DNA from: Enterobacter sp. Cy-643
Lineage (GTDB): Bacteria; Pseudomonadota; Gammaproteobacteria; Enterobacterales; Enterobacteriaceae
Direction of reading: 5' to 3'
Length of the DNA: 64,000 bases
Assembly (NCBI RefSeq): GCF_011752815.1
Contig: NZ_VWWV01000003.1
Location: forward strand, 186,001 to 250,000
Shown here: in pieces, positions 7,792-16,391 of the stretch
Numbering within the stretch: the first letter of the stretch is position 1
Layout: each line of letters starts with the position of its first letter
Made by a program: the position numbers and the translations under genes
Notes under the pieces: model-generated
What the model was told of the DNA's origin: nothing
Seen by the model: the letters and a program-made list of their open reading frames with translations, nothing else
The model's database searches: none

Positions 7792-9380
7792 TACGACTCC
7801 AGCCAGACGCGTTCAGCCAGACGGCCACCCATAAAGTTGAAGAGCGGATGAGGTTTCACGCCGCCAACTTTTTTGCTGGTGGCATCCAGATAGTCGCCAA
7901 ACAGTGGGATCATCGCGCCGCCGTCATCCCGGGCAATGCTTTGCAGCTCGCCATAGATCTCTGCCCGCTTTTGATCATCAAGCAGCGACCGGGCCTGGAT
8001 CAGCAGGCTGTCGAACTGGTCGTTCTTCCAGTGGGTATCGTTCCATTTGGCGGTGGACTGCCAGGCGGTGGAGAACATCTGATCTGCGGTTGGGCGGCCG
8101 CCCCAGTAGCCCATGCTAAACGGCGCTTTCATCCAGACGTCATCCCAGTAGCTGTCCGCCGGCTGGCGTTTGATGCTGACCTGAATTCCCGCCGCAGCGG
8201 CTTCGCCCTGGAATAATGCGGCGGCATCCAGCGCCCCGGCAAAGGCAGCATCAGAGGACGACAGCTCGAGCGGCAGCGCGCTTAGTCCGGCTTTTTTCAG
8301 GAAGAACTTAGCCTTGTCAGGATCGTAGGCGCGCTGTTCCAGGCTTTTATTGAAGAAGCGATCGGTTTTTGGGATCGGATGATCGTTGCCCAGCGTGCCG
8401 TACCCGCGCAGCACGGTAGCCAGTAATTTTTCGCGATCGATGCCGTATTTAATCGCCGTCCGAACGTCATTATTGTTGAACGGCGCTACGCGGCAGTCCA
8501 TCAGGAAGGTGAAATGCTGCCCGCCGGCCGCGCGCACAATGTTCAGCGCCGGGCTGCGCTTGAGGAAATCGACGGTTTTAAAGTCAACCCGGTTGATGGC
8601 GTGTACCTGCCCTGAGATGAGGGCATTGGTGCGCGCCGTTGCATCGTTGATGACCAGCACTTCAACAGCGTCCACAAACGCGCGATTTGGCTTCCAGTAA
8701 TTAGGATTACGTTTGAAGTAGGAACGCACGCCCGGCTGGTACTGGTCAAAGACGAAGCCGCCGGTGCCAATCGGATGTTTCCAGTCGGTAAAGCCGTCCG
8801 GCACCACAACGAGATGGTAGTCGGCCAGCAGGAACGGCAAGTCGGCATTGCCGCTGTCCAGCGTCAGGGTAATTTCGTTCTCACCGCTCTTCTTCAGATC
8901 TTTGATGGCCGCCAGCTGCGTTTTAATCGCGCTGCGCGACTGGTCACCGCGATGGAGATTAATCGAGTAAAGAATGTCTTCCACGGTAAGCGCCTTGCCA
9001 TTGTGGAAGGTCACGCCCTGGCGCACTTTAAAGGTCCACTCCTGCGCGCCCGGCTTCGCTTCCCAGCTTTCCAGCAGTTCCGGTGTGGCCTGGTTATTCT
9101 CATCAATTTCCACCAGGCCATTCATCAGCATGTACGCCTGGTTAAGCGGCACCCAGTCACTAAAGAGCGTGGGATCCAGAGAATCACTGGTATTGCCGCC
9201 CGACATGCCTAGCTTCAGTACGCCCCCTTTTTTAGGCGTCGCTTCGGCAGCAAAACCCGCCAGCGGCGACAGCGATAACGCACTGCCCATACCAATCAGC
9301 GCCGCCGTATTGATAAATGAACGGCGGCTCATGCTCACGCCTTGCAGGTATTTTTTTTCGTCTGAACGATCGTCTTTCAT
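7791..9380 (-). CDS. ABC peptide-type substrate-binding protein with Tat signal
   Basis: 529-residue family 5 (DppA/OppA-like) solute-binding protein. The N-terminus has a twin-arginine export motif, SRRSFI at residues 18-23, followed by a weakly hydrophobic stretch (NTAALIGMGSALSLSPLAGFAA). This implies folded export to the periplasm by Tat rather than Sec, less common for this family in enterics. The mature region has the family signature WTFKVRQGVTFHNGKALTVEDILYS. First gene of a five-gene operon ending with the CocE-type hydrolase. The ligand is unknown. Translation could also begin at the internal Met17 (MSRRSF). Confidence 0.9.
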   Translation of the reverse strand: MKDDRSDEKKYLQGVSMSRRSFINTAALIGMGSALSLSPLAGFAAEATPKKGGVLKLGMSGGNTSDSLDPTLFSDWVPLNQAYMLMNGLVEIDENNQATPELLESWEAKPGAQEWTFKVRQGVTFHNGKALTVEDILYSINLHRGDQSRSAIKTQLAAIKDLKKSGENEITLTLDSGNADLPFLLADYHLVVVPDGFTDWKHPIGTGGFVFDQYQPGVRSYFKRNPNYWKPNRAFVDAVEVLVINDATARTNALISGQVHAINRVDFKTVDFLKRSPALNIVRAAGGQHFTFLMDCRVAPFNNNDVRTAIKYGIDREKLLATVLRGYGTLGNDHPIPKTDRFFNKSLEQRAYDPDKAKFFLKKAGLSALPLELSSSDAAFAGALDAAALFQGEAAAAGIQVSIKRQPADSYWDDVWMKAPFSMGYWGGRPTADQMFSTAWQSTAKWNDTHWKNDQFDSLLIQARSLLDDQKRAEIYGELQSIARDDGGAMIPLFGDYLDATSKKVGGVKPHPLFNFMGGRLAERVWLES

Positions 9381-9443
9381 TTATTTTTCTCCGTTATTAT
9401 TTGTTTGTCTGACCACCGGCCAGATGCCATAGCACATCTATTT

Positions 9444-9457
9444 ATGATTTATATCAA
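9444..9457. promoter_or_regulatory. Candidate FNR box upstream of the binding-protein gene
   Basis: On the minus strand TTGATATAAATCAT fits TTGAT-N4-ATCAA at 9 of 10 positions and is centred 70 bp before the binding-protein start codon. I see no convincing -10 box at the spacing expected for FNR activation, and the region is A+T-rich, so chance occurrence is possible. Confidence 0.35.
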
Positions 9458-9572
9458 AACAGCTAAACACTGAGGCATGAGTTTTTCGTATCAGACTATG
9501 AAAAAAATGCACGGCAGAGCCACGGCAAAAAAGATAATTTCCCGTTCACGGAGTCACATCAGGAAAGAAAAA

Positions 9573-9872
9573 GTGGAACTGCATACCCTTGTAGGTTTAA
9601 TTGGCGTGTTTTGTTACCTGCTGGCATACGCCCTGGTTCAGATGCGAAGGCTATCAATAGATTCAAATGGTTATGCAGGACTCAACATCGCAGGCTGCGT
9701 GGGCGGGCTGTATTCCCTCAGCCATGATTTTAATTTGGCGTCGGTAATATCACAGTCGATGTGGCTGGTTTTCACGCTTATAGGTATGCATACTTCTTAT
9801 CGCCGTCGCGGTGCGATGAAAAATAAAATGCCGCCTTTGGATTTAGAGACAATAAATAAACCAAAGGATTAA
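9573..9872 (+). CDS. Small membrane protein, CBU_0592-like domain
   Basis: I chose the GTG at 9573 because AGGAAAG lies 5 bases before it. That gives a 99-residue protein starting VELHTLVGLIGVFCYLLAYALVQ. An in-frame ATG at 9477 would add 32 basic residues but lacks a well-placed ribosome-binding site. The protein has about three hydrophobic segments (LVGLIGVFCYLLAYALVQ, YAGLNIAGCVGGLYSL, VISQSMWLVFTLIGM), with the Y-x-N-x-x-G and SQ-x-x-W features seen in CBU_0592-type small membrane proteins. Function unknown. It lies alone between the divergent importer operon and the LysR gene. Confidence 0.7.
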   Translation: MELHTLVGLIGVFCYLLAYALVQMRRLSIDSNGYAGLNIAGCVGGLYSLSHDFNLASVISQSMWLVFTLIGMHTSYRRRGAMKNKMPPLDLETINKPKD

Positions 9873-10001
9873 ATGTGATTTATCACTTATTTCCCGCCAC
9901 GTTATATAAGAAAACGTTATGGCTGATGAAATAAGCAAATAATTTATTGATGACCAAAATAATAAAATAATCTTCTTTTGTGATTTACATCTATTTTCTG
10001 C

Positions 10002-10937
10002 TTATTCCGCCAGGGGCTGTCGCTGTAGCCAGCTCATCACATGGCGAACAACCGGCTTCATGTAGCGATCCTGAGGGATAAGCAGGAAACATTTACTGGC
10101 GGCGGCCAGCTTTCCAGAGTGCGCCGCGACAAGCTCTCCCCGGTTAAGATAATCCTGCACCAGCCCCTCCCAGCCGAGTAATATCCCGTCGCCGCGGACC
10201 GCCGTCTCGACTAAAAACGGATAATTATTCGCTCGCCAGGTTTGCCGTGGCACAAAGCTCAAAATATTTTGCGAAGCAAACCAGTCACTCCACCCGGTCC
10301 ACTCCCGCTGCGGATCGTCCTGAATCAGCAGCGTGTGCTGCAGCAGCGCTTCCGCCGGTGCGTCTGAACCAATGCGGGACAGAAAAGCCGGGGAACACAT
10401 GGGGTAGCAGACTTCATCGAAGAGCGGCGTGGCGTGAAAGCCGACAGGCACGCTTCGCAGGTAAAAAATAGCCAGATCAAATTCCGATGAGCGCAATTCG
10501 GAGAAGTTGTCGGTAATTTTCATGCGAATCTGCAAATCTGGCAGCTCACGATGTAAGGCGGACAGCCGGGATGACAGCCACAGCGAACTCATGGCGCTGG
10601 TGCAAGCGATCGTGACCTGCGGCAGCCCGGTCCAGCCCATCACTTCCGCCGTGGCATGCGACAGCGCCGCAAGCTGCTGCCTGACCCGCTCGGCATAAGC
10701 TTCACCGCGTGGCGTAAGCAGCACTCGCCGCTGGGTTCGGGTAAAGAGCTTGCAGCCGAGCATCTCTTCCAGCTGCAGAATTTGCCGGCTGGTAGCGCTT
10801 TGCGTCAGGTTTAACTCCTCCGCCGCACGAGAAATGTTGCCATAGCGGGCCACGCATTCGAAGGCAATAAGGGTATTCAGGGGCGGTAGAGGCTCGATCT
10901 GCATCAAAGAAGCCTTAGAAGGCAACGGCACGGTCAT
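10002..10937 (-). CDS. LysR-family transcriptional regulator (GcvA-like)
   Basis: 311 residues with an N-terminal winged HTH (NTLIAFECVARYGNISRAAEELNLTQSATSRQILQLEEMLGCKLFTRTQRRVLLTPRG) and a C-terminal periplasmic-binding-like effector domain. The start at 10937 gives an 11-residue lead-in before MQIEPLPPLN; the internal ATG is an equally plausible start and would match GcvA-type regulators better. It lies between creA and the importer cluster, inside the segment that replaces creBCD, so it may control the importer-hydrolase operon. Its own operator cannot be assigned. Confidence 0.88.
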   Translation of the reverse strand: MTVPLPSKASLMQIEPLPPLNTLIAFECVARYGNISRAAEELNLTQSATSRQILQLEEMLGCKLFTRTQRRVLLTPRGEAYAERVRQQLAALSHATAEVMGWTGLPQVTIACTSAMSSLWLSSRLSALHRELPDLQIRMKITDNFSELRSSEFDLAIFYLRSVPVGFHATPLFDEVCYPMCSPAFLSRIGSDAPAEALLQHTLLIQDDPQREWTGWSDWFASQNILSFVPRQTWRANNYPFLVETAVRGDGILLGWEGLVQDYLNRGELVAAHSGKLAAASKCFLLIPQDRYMKPVVRHVMSWLQRQPLAE

Positions 10938-10967
10938 AACACACTAATAAGGAAGGTAAGAACTGAC

Positions 10968-10998
10968 AAGCCTGATGCATTAGAAATATATCAGGCTT
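10968..10998. terminator. Hairpin between creA and the LysR gene
   Basis: AAGCCTGAT (10968-10976) pairs with ATCAGGCTT (10990-10998) across a 13-base loop. It lies past the creA stop codon in creA's direction. No T-tract follows on that strand, so it may be a processing/stability hairpin or a weak terminator. Confidence 0.45.
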
Positions 10999-11045
10999 CT
11001 CATGCGGCCATGCGTGGATGCATCCGCTCATCGCCAGTGCGCAGA

Positions 11046-11519
11046 TTATTTACTCCACGGAATAATCGGCACCGCGCTGATGGCGTTCTTAGGAGAGCCT
11101 TCTACGACCCGATCAGAGTAGGCAAGGTACGCCAGGGCATTACGCTTCGCATCATAGAAACGCACCACTTGCAGCTTTTTAAACACCAGAGAAGTTCGCT
11201 TCTGGAACACCACATCGCCCTGTGCTTTACCCACTTTGATCTTGTCGCTGAGCTCAACCGGGCCAACCTGCTGGCAGGAAATTGCCGCATCAGACGTGTC
11301 TTCAGCTAATCCGAGACCGCCCTTAATCCCCCCGGTTTTTGCACGGCTGATATAACAGGTCACATTCTTCACATCGGGATCGTCAAACGCCTCGACGACA
11401 ATCTTGTGGTCGGGGCCAAAGACTTTAAACACGGTGTCCACCGATCCGATCTGCTCCGCGCTCGCACCGTAGCTTACGGCCAGAAGCGCACTGCAAAGTG
11501 CTAAAGCTTTATATTTCAT
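11046..11519 (-). CDS. creA: Conserved periplasmic protein CreA
   Basis: 157 residues, same length as E. coli CreA and very similar throughout ([47 protein letters not shown]). The N-terminal signal peptide probably ends at ASA ([21 protein letters not shown]). Function is not established. In E. coli it is the first gene of creABCD; here creB, creC and creD are not downstream, and a LysR gene and an ABC importer operon occupy their place. creA therefore stands alone and divergent from rob. Confidence 0.94.
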   Translation of the reverse strand: MKYKALALCSALLAVSYGASAEQIGSVDTVFKVFGPDHKIVVEAFDDPDVKNVTCYISRAKTGGIKGGLGLAEDTSDAAISCQQVGPVELSDKIKVGKAQGDVVFQKRTSLVFKKLQVVRFYDAKRNALAYLAYSDRVVEGSPKNAISAVPIIPWSK

Positions 11520-11730
11520 ATTGTTACCATTGTATAAAAATTACCCTACGGGACTATTCAACAATTGGACAAAAAACCGTTGAATATCACATTATTAGCA
11601 AAACCTGCCTCCATAATCGGCAAATTTGGCACAACTTGTTAAATAAAAACGCTGAATGCATAAACTACAAAAATGCTATTATCCGCTACCTTAGTAAACA
11701 GGCATTCGCTTGTATGGATGAGGATATTTT

Positions 11731-12600
11731 ATGGATCAGGCTGGGATCATTCGCGATCTTCTTAGCTGGCTGGAGGGCCACCTCGACCAGCCTCTCGCCC
11801 TTGATAATGTGGCGGCAAAAGCAGGTTATTCCAAGTGGCATTTACAACGGATGTTTAAAGAGGTTACCGGGCACGCTATTGGTGCCTATATTCGCGCCCG
11901 CCGACTCTCCAAATCCGCCGTTGCTCTGCGCCTGACTGCGCGCCCTATTCTCGATATTGCGCTTCAGTACCGCTTTGACTCGCAGCAGACGTTTACTCGT
12001 GCGTTTAAAAAGCAGTTTGCTCAAACGCCGGCACTCTACCGTCGTTCTCCTGACTGGAGCGCCTTCGGTATGCGCCCGCCGCTGCGTCTCGGCGAGTTTA
12101 CGCCGCCGCAGGCCCACTTCATCACGATGCCGGAAACACATCTTGTTGGGGTGACGCAAAGCTACAGCTGCACGCTGGAGCAAATCTCCGACTTCCGTAA
12201 TGAGATGCGCATCCAGTTCTGGACACAGTTCCTCGGCAACTCACCGACGATCCCGCGGGTGTTATACGGCCTGCATGAGCCTCGCCCAAGCTCGGAAAAA
12301 GACGACGAGCAGGAAGTCTTCTACACCACGGCGCTCACGCCTGAGCTGGCGAATGGTTTCCTGCCGGACTCGCATCCGGTAGTGCTGGAAGGGGGGGATT
12401 ATGTTCAATTTAACTACGAAGGGCTGGGCACCGGGCTGCAGGACTTTATCCTGACGGTTTATGGCACCTGCATGCCATCACTCAACCTGACGCGCCGTAA
12501 AGGTCAGGACATCGAACGTTTCTACCCTCAGGATGAAACGCGGGATCAGGATGTGCCGATGCATATCCGCTGTGAATACCTGATCCCGGTTCGCCGTTAA
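11731..12600 (+). CDS. rob: AraC/XylS-family regulator Rob
   Basis: 289 residues as in E. coli. The N-terminal AraC-type double HTH (about 8-110) contains DNVAAKAGYSKWHLQRMFKEVTGHAIGAYIRARRLS and ALQYRFDSQQTFTRAFKKQFAQTPALYRR. The C-terminal GyrI-like domain (about 120-289) in the family binds effectors such as bile salts and dipyridyl. Rob activates mar/sox/rob regulon genes such as acrAB and inaA. The stop overlaps the 3' end of gpmB by 4 nt on the opposite strand. Confidence 0.96.
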   Translation: MDQAGIIRDLLSWLEGHLDQPLALDNVAAKAGYSKWHLQRMFKEVTGHAIGAYIRARRLSKSAVALRLTARPILDIALQYRFDSQQTFTRAFKKQFAQTPALYRRSPDWSAFGMRPPLRLGEFTPPQAHFITMPETHLVGVTQSYSCTLEQISDFRNEMRIQFWTQFLGNSPTIPRVLYGLHEPRPSSEKDDEQEVFYTTALTPELANGFLPDSHPVVLEGGDYVQFNYEGLGTGLQDFILTVYGTCMPSLNLTRRKGQDIERFYPQDETRDQDVPMHIRCEYLIPVRR

Positions 12601-13244
12601 CGCTGGATTTCATCCAGAGCAGGGGCATCAAGGTGCGAGATGTCTCCTGCTGTTTCAACCACCCATCCAGACGCCAGCCACGGGCTGTGCTGATAATCCA
12701 CGCGGGAAATCGAGCAGTTGCGCAGACGCAGGCGACGTTCAGCCCACGCCGGTAAGCCAAGAATCGTACTCACCAGCCCACCCAACGCCATACCGTGACT
12801 TACCAGCAGCGGTCGGCTTCCGGCCGGCAGCTCCCGGCAGGCATTCAGGGCTTCGTGCATGCGGTTACTCAGCTCCAGCATGCTTTCGCCTTCAGGAATA
12901 CGCCCGTCCGGCGTGCCGTCAACTAAGCGCCGGCGCCAGCCCTCTTCCTCTTCGGTTAGCGAGTCCATTTTGCGGCGTTCAAGCACGCCCATATTGAGCT
13001 CACGCAGGCGAGCATCCAGGATAATCTCGCAGCCGCAGGCTTCGGCGATGATCTCTGCGGTGCGGCGAGTACGGCCTAAATCGCTGCTGATAATGTGGGT
13101 GATGCCAAGGGCTCTGGCTCGTTCGGCCACTTGCCAGGCCTGACGCTCTCCGTTTTCAGTCAGCGCGCTGTCTGACTGCCCCTGAATGCGGCGCTCAGCA
13201 TTCCACTGCGTTTCGCCATGACGAACAAGGTATACCTGTAACAT
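12597..13244 (-). CDS. gpmB: Histidine-phosphatase family protein GpmB (YtjC)
   Basis: 215 residues as in E. coli. It has the phosphoglycerate-mutase-like fold, with the catalytic RHG at residues 8-10 (LVRHGETQWN), the second His in VSHGMALGG and Arg/Glu positions as in the family. It is annotated as a probable phosphoglycerate mutase 2, but family members of this type act as broad phosphatases, so the mutase role is uncertain. Convergent with rob (4-nt overlap) and divergent from yjjX. Confidence 0.93.
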   Translation of the reverse strand: MLQVYLVRHGETQWNAERRIQGQSDSALTENGERQAWQVAERARALGITHIISSDLGRTRRTAEIIAEACGCEIILDARLRELNMGVLERRKMDSLTEEEEGWRRRLVDGTPDGRIPEGESMLELSNRMHEALNACRELPAGSRPLLVSHGMALGGLVSTILGLPAWAERRLRLRNCSISRVDYQHSPWLASGWVVETAGDISHLDAPALDEIQR

Positions 13245-13296
13245 GCGTTTTTTCCGTTATACTCCGGTCACGAAATATCGAGAGTTCTGACTTATT

Positions 13297-13824
13297 ATGA
13301 ACCATGTCGTCGCTGCAACAACCAATCCCGCCAAAATTCAGGCGATTCTGCAGGCGTTTAACGAGATTTATGGCGAAGGATCCTGCCATATTGAGCCCGT
13401 GGTCGTCGATAGTGGCGTGCCGGAGCAGCCCTTTGGTAGTCAGGAAACGCGAACTGGCGCACGATGCAGAGTAGCAAATGCCCGGGAGATCAGACCAGAT
13501 GCCGACTTTTGGGTCGCTATTGAGGCCGGTATCGACGAAGGGAGTACCTTCAGTTGGGTGGTGATCGAGAATCGGCAGCAGCGCGGCGAAGCCCGTTCGG
13601 CGACCCTGCCGCTGCCAGAAATCATTCTGCAAAAAGTCAGCGCAGGCAACGCTCTGGGACCGGTGATGTCCGACTATACGGGTATCAATGAGATTGGGCG
13701 TAAAGAGGGAGCCATTGGGGTGTTCACCGCCGGAAAGCTCACGCGTAGCAGCGTTTACCATCAGGCGGTGATTCTGGCGCTAAGTCCATTTCATAACGAG
13801 ATTTACTGCCGGGAAAATATTTAG
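13297..13824 (+). CDS. yjjX: Inosine/xanthosine triphosphatase YjjX
   Basis: 175-residue member of the Maf/Ham1-like NTPase fold. The family hydrolyses ITP and XTP to the diphosphates, keeping deaminated purines out of nucleic acid. Recognisable segments are [37 protein letters not shown] and [11 protein letters not shown]. Cytoplasmic. The stop TAG shares two bases with the stop of trpR on the other strand, so the two genes converge with no space for a terminator. Confidence 0.94.
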   Translation: MNHVVAATTNPAKIQAILQAFNEIYGEGSCHIEPVVVDSGVPEQPFGSQETRTGARCRVANAREIRPDADFWVAIEAGIDEGSTFSWVVIENRQQRGEARSATLPLPEIILQKVSAGNALGPVMSDYTGINEIGRKEGAIGVFTAGKLTRSSVYHQAVILALSPFHNEIYCRENI

Positions 13825-14159
13825 CGGTTTGAGCTGCCGCCCTGCAGCAGCTCTTTTTCCAGCCACGCCCGGAGATCGGCCGGCGCAGCTTTCAGGCTGT
13901 TAGAGCCGCGGGTAATGGTTGCAATCCCCGCGCCCAGTTCATTCTTCAGCTCACGCTGGCTAAGCTCACCGCGCAATAACTCTTCGATGATGCGTACTCG
14001 CGTGCCTAATGCCGTACGCTCATCCGGCGTCAGCAGCAGCGTCAGCAGGGGCATGTGAAGCTCCTGCCCAAAAGCTTGCTGCAACAGCCCCACAAAGCGG
14101 AGCCACTCTTTATTACTTTGCTCGGCCTGTTCCGCCGAATACTGAGAGAGCTGAGTCAT
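13821..14159 (-). CDS. trpR: Trp operon repressor TrpR
   Basis: The ATG at 14157-14159 gives [22 protein letters not shown], the E. coli start region; a longer ORF upstream of it runs through the promoter and is not used. The product is 112 residues (E. coli 108), with a slightly longer tail ending in GGSSNR. The helix-turn-helix is at about 68-91 ([22 protein letters not shown]). With bound L-tryptophan the dimer represses trp, aroH, mtr and its own gene. A Trp operator lies directly upstream. Confidence 0.96.
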   Translation of the reverse strand: MTQLSQYSAEQAEQSNKEWLRFVGLLQQAFGQELHMPLLTLLLTPDERTALGTRVRIIEELLRGELSQRELKNELGAGIATITRGSNSLKAAPADLRAWLEKELLQGGSSNR

Positions 14160-14169
14160 GTCAGGCCAC

Positions 14170-14221
14170 CATACTCTTAAACTAGTACGGCAGCATAACA
14201 TACTCTCCGCGCAATCAGTAA
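14170..14221 (-). promoter_or_regulatory. trpR promoter and autoregulatory Trp operator
   Basis: On the minus strand a TATGCT -10 box (14192-14197) with a weak TTACTG -35 (14216-14221) is followed by GTACTAGTTTAAGAGTATG (14170-14188). That is an imperfect palindrome with CTAG/AGAG half-site cores as in Trp repressor operators. The E. coli trpR promoter has the same layout. The -35 falls in the 3' end of slt. Confidence 0.7.
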
Positions 14222-16149
14222 CGCCGCTGCCACTCGCTGTCAGACAGAATCTTGTCCGGCTGCCCCATGAAATGGCGGTAATAGGCATCGTAGGCCAGCA
14301 CGTTTTTCACATAGCCACGCGTCTCTGAGAACGGAATACTTTCCACAAATGCGATGGCGTCAATCCGCCCCGCGCTGTTACCCAGCCAGGTTCGCACGCG
14401 CCCCGGCCCTGCGTTATAGGCGGCGGAAGCAAAGATACGGTTGTTCTCAAACTGCTGGAACACATACTGCAGGTAACTGGTGCCAATATTGATGTTGGTG
14501 TCAGGATCCAGAAGCTGCACCGGACTGCTGTAGCCAGGAATACTGAACATCTTCACCGTATGGGTGGCCGTGCCCGGCATGATCTGCATCAGGCCACTTG
14601 CCCCCACCGGAGAACGCACTTTCGGGTTCCAGGCACTTTCCTGGCGGGCAATCGCCATCGCATAGCTTTGCGGCACGGTTTTGCCGCTAACGTAGCGGGC
14701 AAAGGTGCCTTTATAAGCCAGCGGGAAGCGCTCTTCGAGGTTATCCCACAGCTTGCCGGCAATGGTTGCCTGCACGCTGAGATCCCACCAGTCCTGCTCA
14801 AAAGCATAGCGCGCCAGCCCGGCCTGCTCCTGCTTGCTTCGGCTGGTGACCAGGTTTGCCCATTCGCTCCGCGCGGTATTGTCCATATTCCAGTACATCA
14901 GCTCGCGGACGCGGGCCATTTCAGGCCCCTGCACCAGCGCAGGATTAACAGGTTCGGCTTTATCCACGCGCAGGGGGTATTCTTCCCCAAGCCGCTGGGC
15001 GGCAACCATTGGGTAGAAACCACGCTGCTGCATCAGGGCACGAAGAATACCTTTCGCATCGTCTTCACGCCCCCGCTCCAGCAGTAAATCAGCCTGCCAG
15101 TAGCGCCATTCGTCTTTCTCTTTGGCTTCCATCGGCAAACGTGCCAGCCAGGTATTCAGCCCAGTTCGGTCACCCGCGCCCAGCGCCATGCGTACACGTC
15201 GCTCAATCAGCGAGGTGGACTGGGAGCGCATAATGGCGTCATCCCGCCAGCGAGCTTGTTCATCCGTCACGTCACTGCCCATCAACCGCCAGGCCACAAC
15301 GTCACGCAATTCCTGTACTTGCTCATCGGTCAGCTTCTGCGCCTGGGCCAGAGACGGGATCATCAGACGAGCATTTTCTACATCCTGGCGAGCAACGCTT
15401 GCGAAGGCGATAGCGGCCGCCTGACGAGTGAAATCCGTCGCCCCTACCGTATTGGCGAAGGTCAGCACAGTGCTGGGATTATTTTGCAGGCTGACCAGGG
15501 CGCTGGAGATGGTCTGATATTCCGCTGGCATCTGGTTCGCAAGCGCGTTCACCAGCGAGGTATTACCCTCTTTCATCGCCAGGCGGATTCGTTCAAGGTA
15601 AGCCAGCGGATCCTGCGTGCCGGAAGTTCGCCACGCCGAAAACAGCGCATCACAGCTCGACGGCTGGCTCTTTCCCGTCAGCCAAAGTTCCTTCGCACCG
15701 GCCCAGGCGGCATCCGCTTGCCCGGTATTCCATTTGGCAAAGTAGTAATTACATTTTGCTTCGTTAGTGGCAGGTGGCTCTGGGCTAAAGGCCAGCAAAC
15801 CCTGCCAGTCCTGCCGCCTTGCCAGCTCGTTAACAAAGCGTGAGCTTAAGGTTCGCGCCGGAGGCAGGGTTGGGTTCGCCTGGATAAATTGGGCCACCGC
15901 CACGGTCGGCTCGTTCATCAGGTCGTCGGTGAGCTGACGGTATTCAAGATAAGGATAAAGTGGATAGGTTTGCAGCGTGGGCATGAGCTGCTGCACCACG
16001 TCCATTTGCTTGTTATCCCAGGCCTGTTTAATTTGCGCGTAGCGGTTGCGCTGCTCATCGAGAGAATCTGCACGTACCGCGCCGTTTAACATCACCAGGC
16101 TAACGCCCGCGGCAAGCAACTGCCATACGACTTGTTTGGCTTTTACCAC
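14215..16149 (-). CDS. slt: Soluble lytic murein transglycosylase Slt70
   Basis: 644 residues (E. coli 645). A signal peptide ([27 protein letters not shown]) directs it to the periplasm. A long superhelical U/L domain of short helices fills about 28-470. The C-terminal goose-lysozyme-like catalytic domain contains the catalytic Glu in [12 protein letters not shown] and the family motif [16 protein letters not shown], then [10 protein letters not shown]. It cleaves the MurNAc-GlcNAc bond, giving 1,6-anhydro products in cell-wall turnover. It lies upstream of trpR, whose -35 box is in its last codons. Confidence 0.96.
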   Translation of the reverse strand: MVKAKQVVWQLLAAGVSLVMLNGAVRADSLDEQRNRYAQIKQAWDNKQMDVVQQLMPTLQTYPLYPYLEYRQLTDDLMNEPTVAVAQFIQANPTLPPARTLSSRFVNELARRQDWQGLLAFSPEPPATNEAKCNYYFAKWNTGQADAAWAGAKELWLTGKSQPSSCDALFSAWRTSGTQDPLAYLERIRLAMKEGNTSLVNALANQMPAEYQTISSALVSLQNNPSTVLTFANTVGATDFTRQAAAIAFASVARQDVENARLMIPSLAQAQKLTDEQVQELRDVVAWRLMGSDVTDEQARWRDDAIMRSQSTSLIERRVRMALGAGDRTGLNTWLARLPMEAKEKDEWRYWQADLLLERGREDDAKGILRALMQQRGFYPMVAAQRLGEEYPLRVDKAEPVNPALVQGPEMARVRELMYWNMDNTARSEWANLVTSRSKQEQAGLARYAFEQDWWDLSVQATIAGKLWDNLEERFPLAYKGTFARYVSGKTVPQSYAMAIARQESAWNPKVRSPVGASGLMQIMPGTATHTVKMFSIPGYSSPVQLLDPDTNINIGTSYLQYVFQQFENNRIFASAAYNAGPGRVRTWLGNSAGRIDAIAFVESIPFSETRGYVKNVLAYDAYYRHFMGQPDKILSDSEWQRRY

Positions 16150-16391
16150 ACCTTCTCCTCATTATTTTCCTGACGGCATCATGCCTGCGCTGCAATAAGC
16201 GAATGCATTCATGCTAACCAGGGGAGACGCAATACGCCACGTCCGGAAGGGATATTTTGGTCATGAAACGTATAAAGGCGCCCTGCGCGGCAGAAGCACG
16301 ATACCCCGCTGGGATTAGACCGTGAAAACCGCTACACTTCGCCTTTGTTATGTACCATCTTACATCACGATAAAAGAGGCAAAGTCGCACT

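Noticed and set aside
9878..9995. TGTGATTTA-type sequences as CRP sites
   Set aside because: The half-site spacing is wrong (4 instead of 6) and the location is between two converging 3' ends, where no promoter is expected.
13195..13761. 188-codon frame opposite yjjX
   Set aside because: Antisense to yjjX and running into gpmB; no family resemblance.
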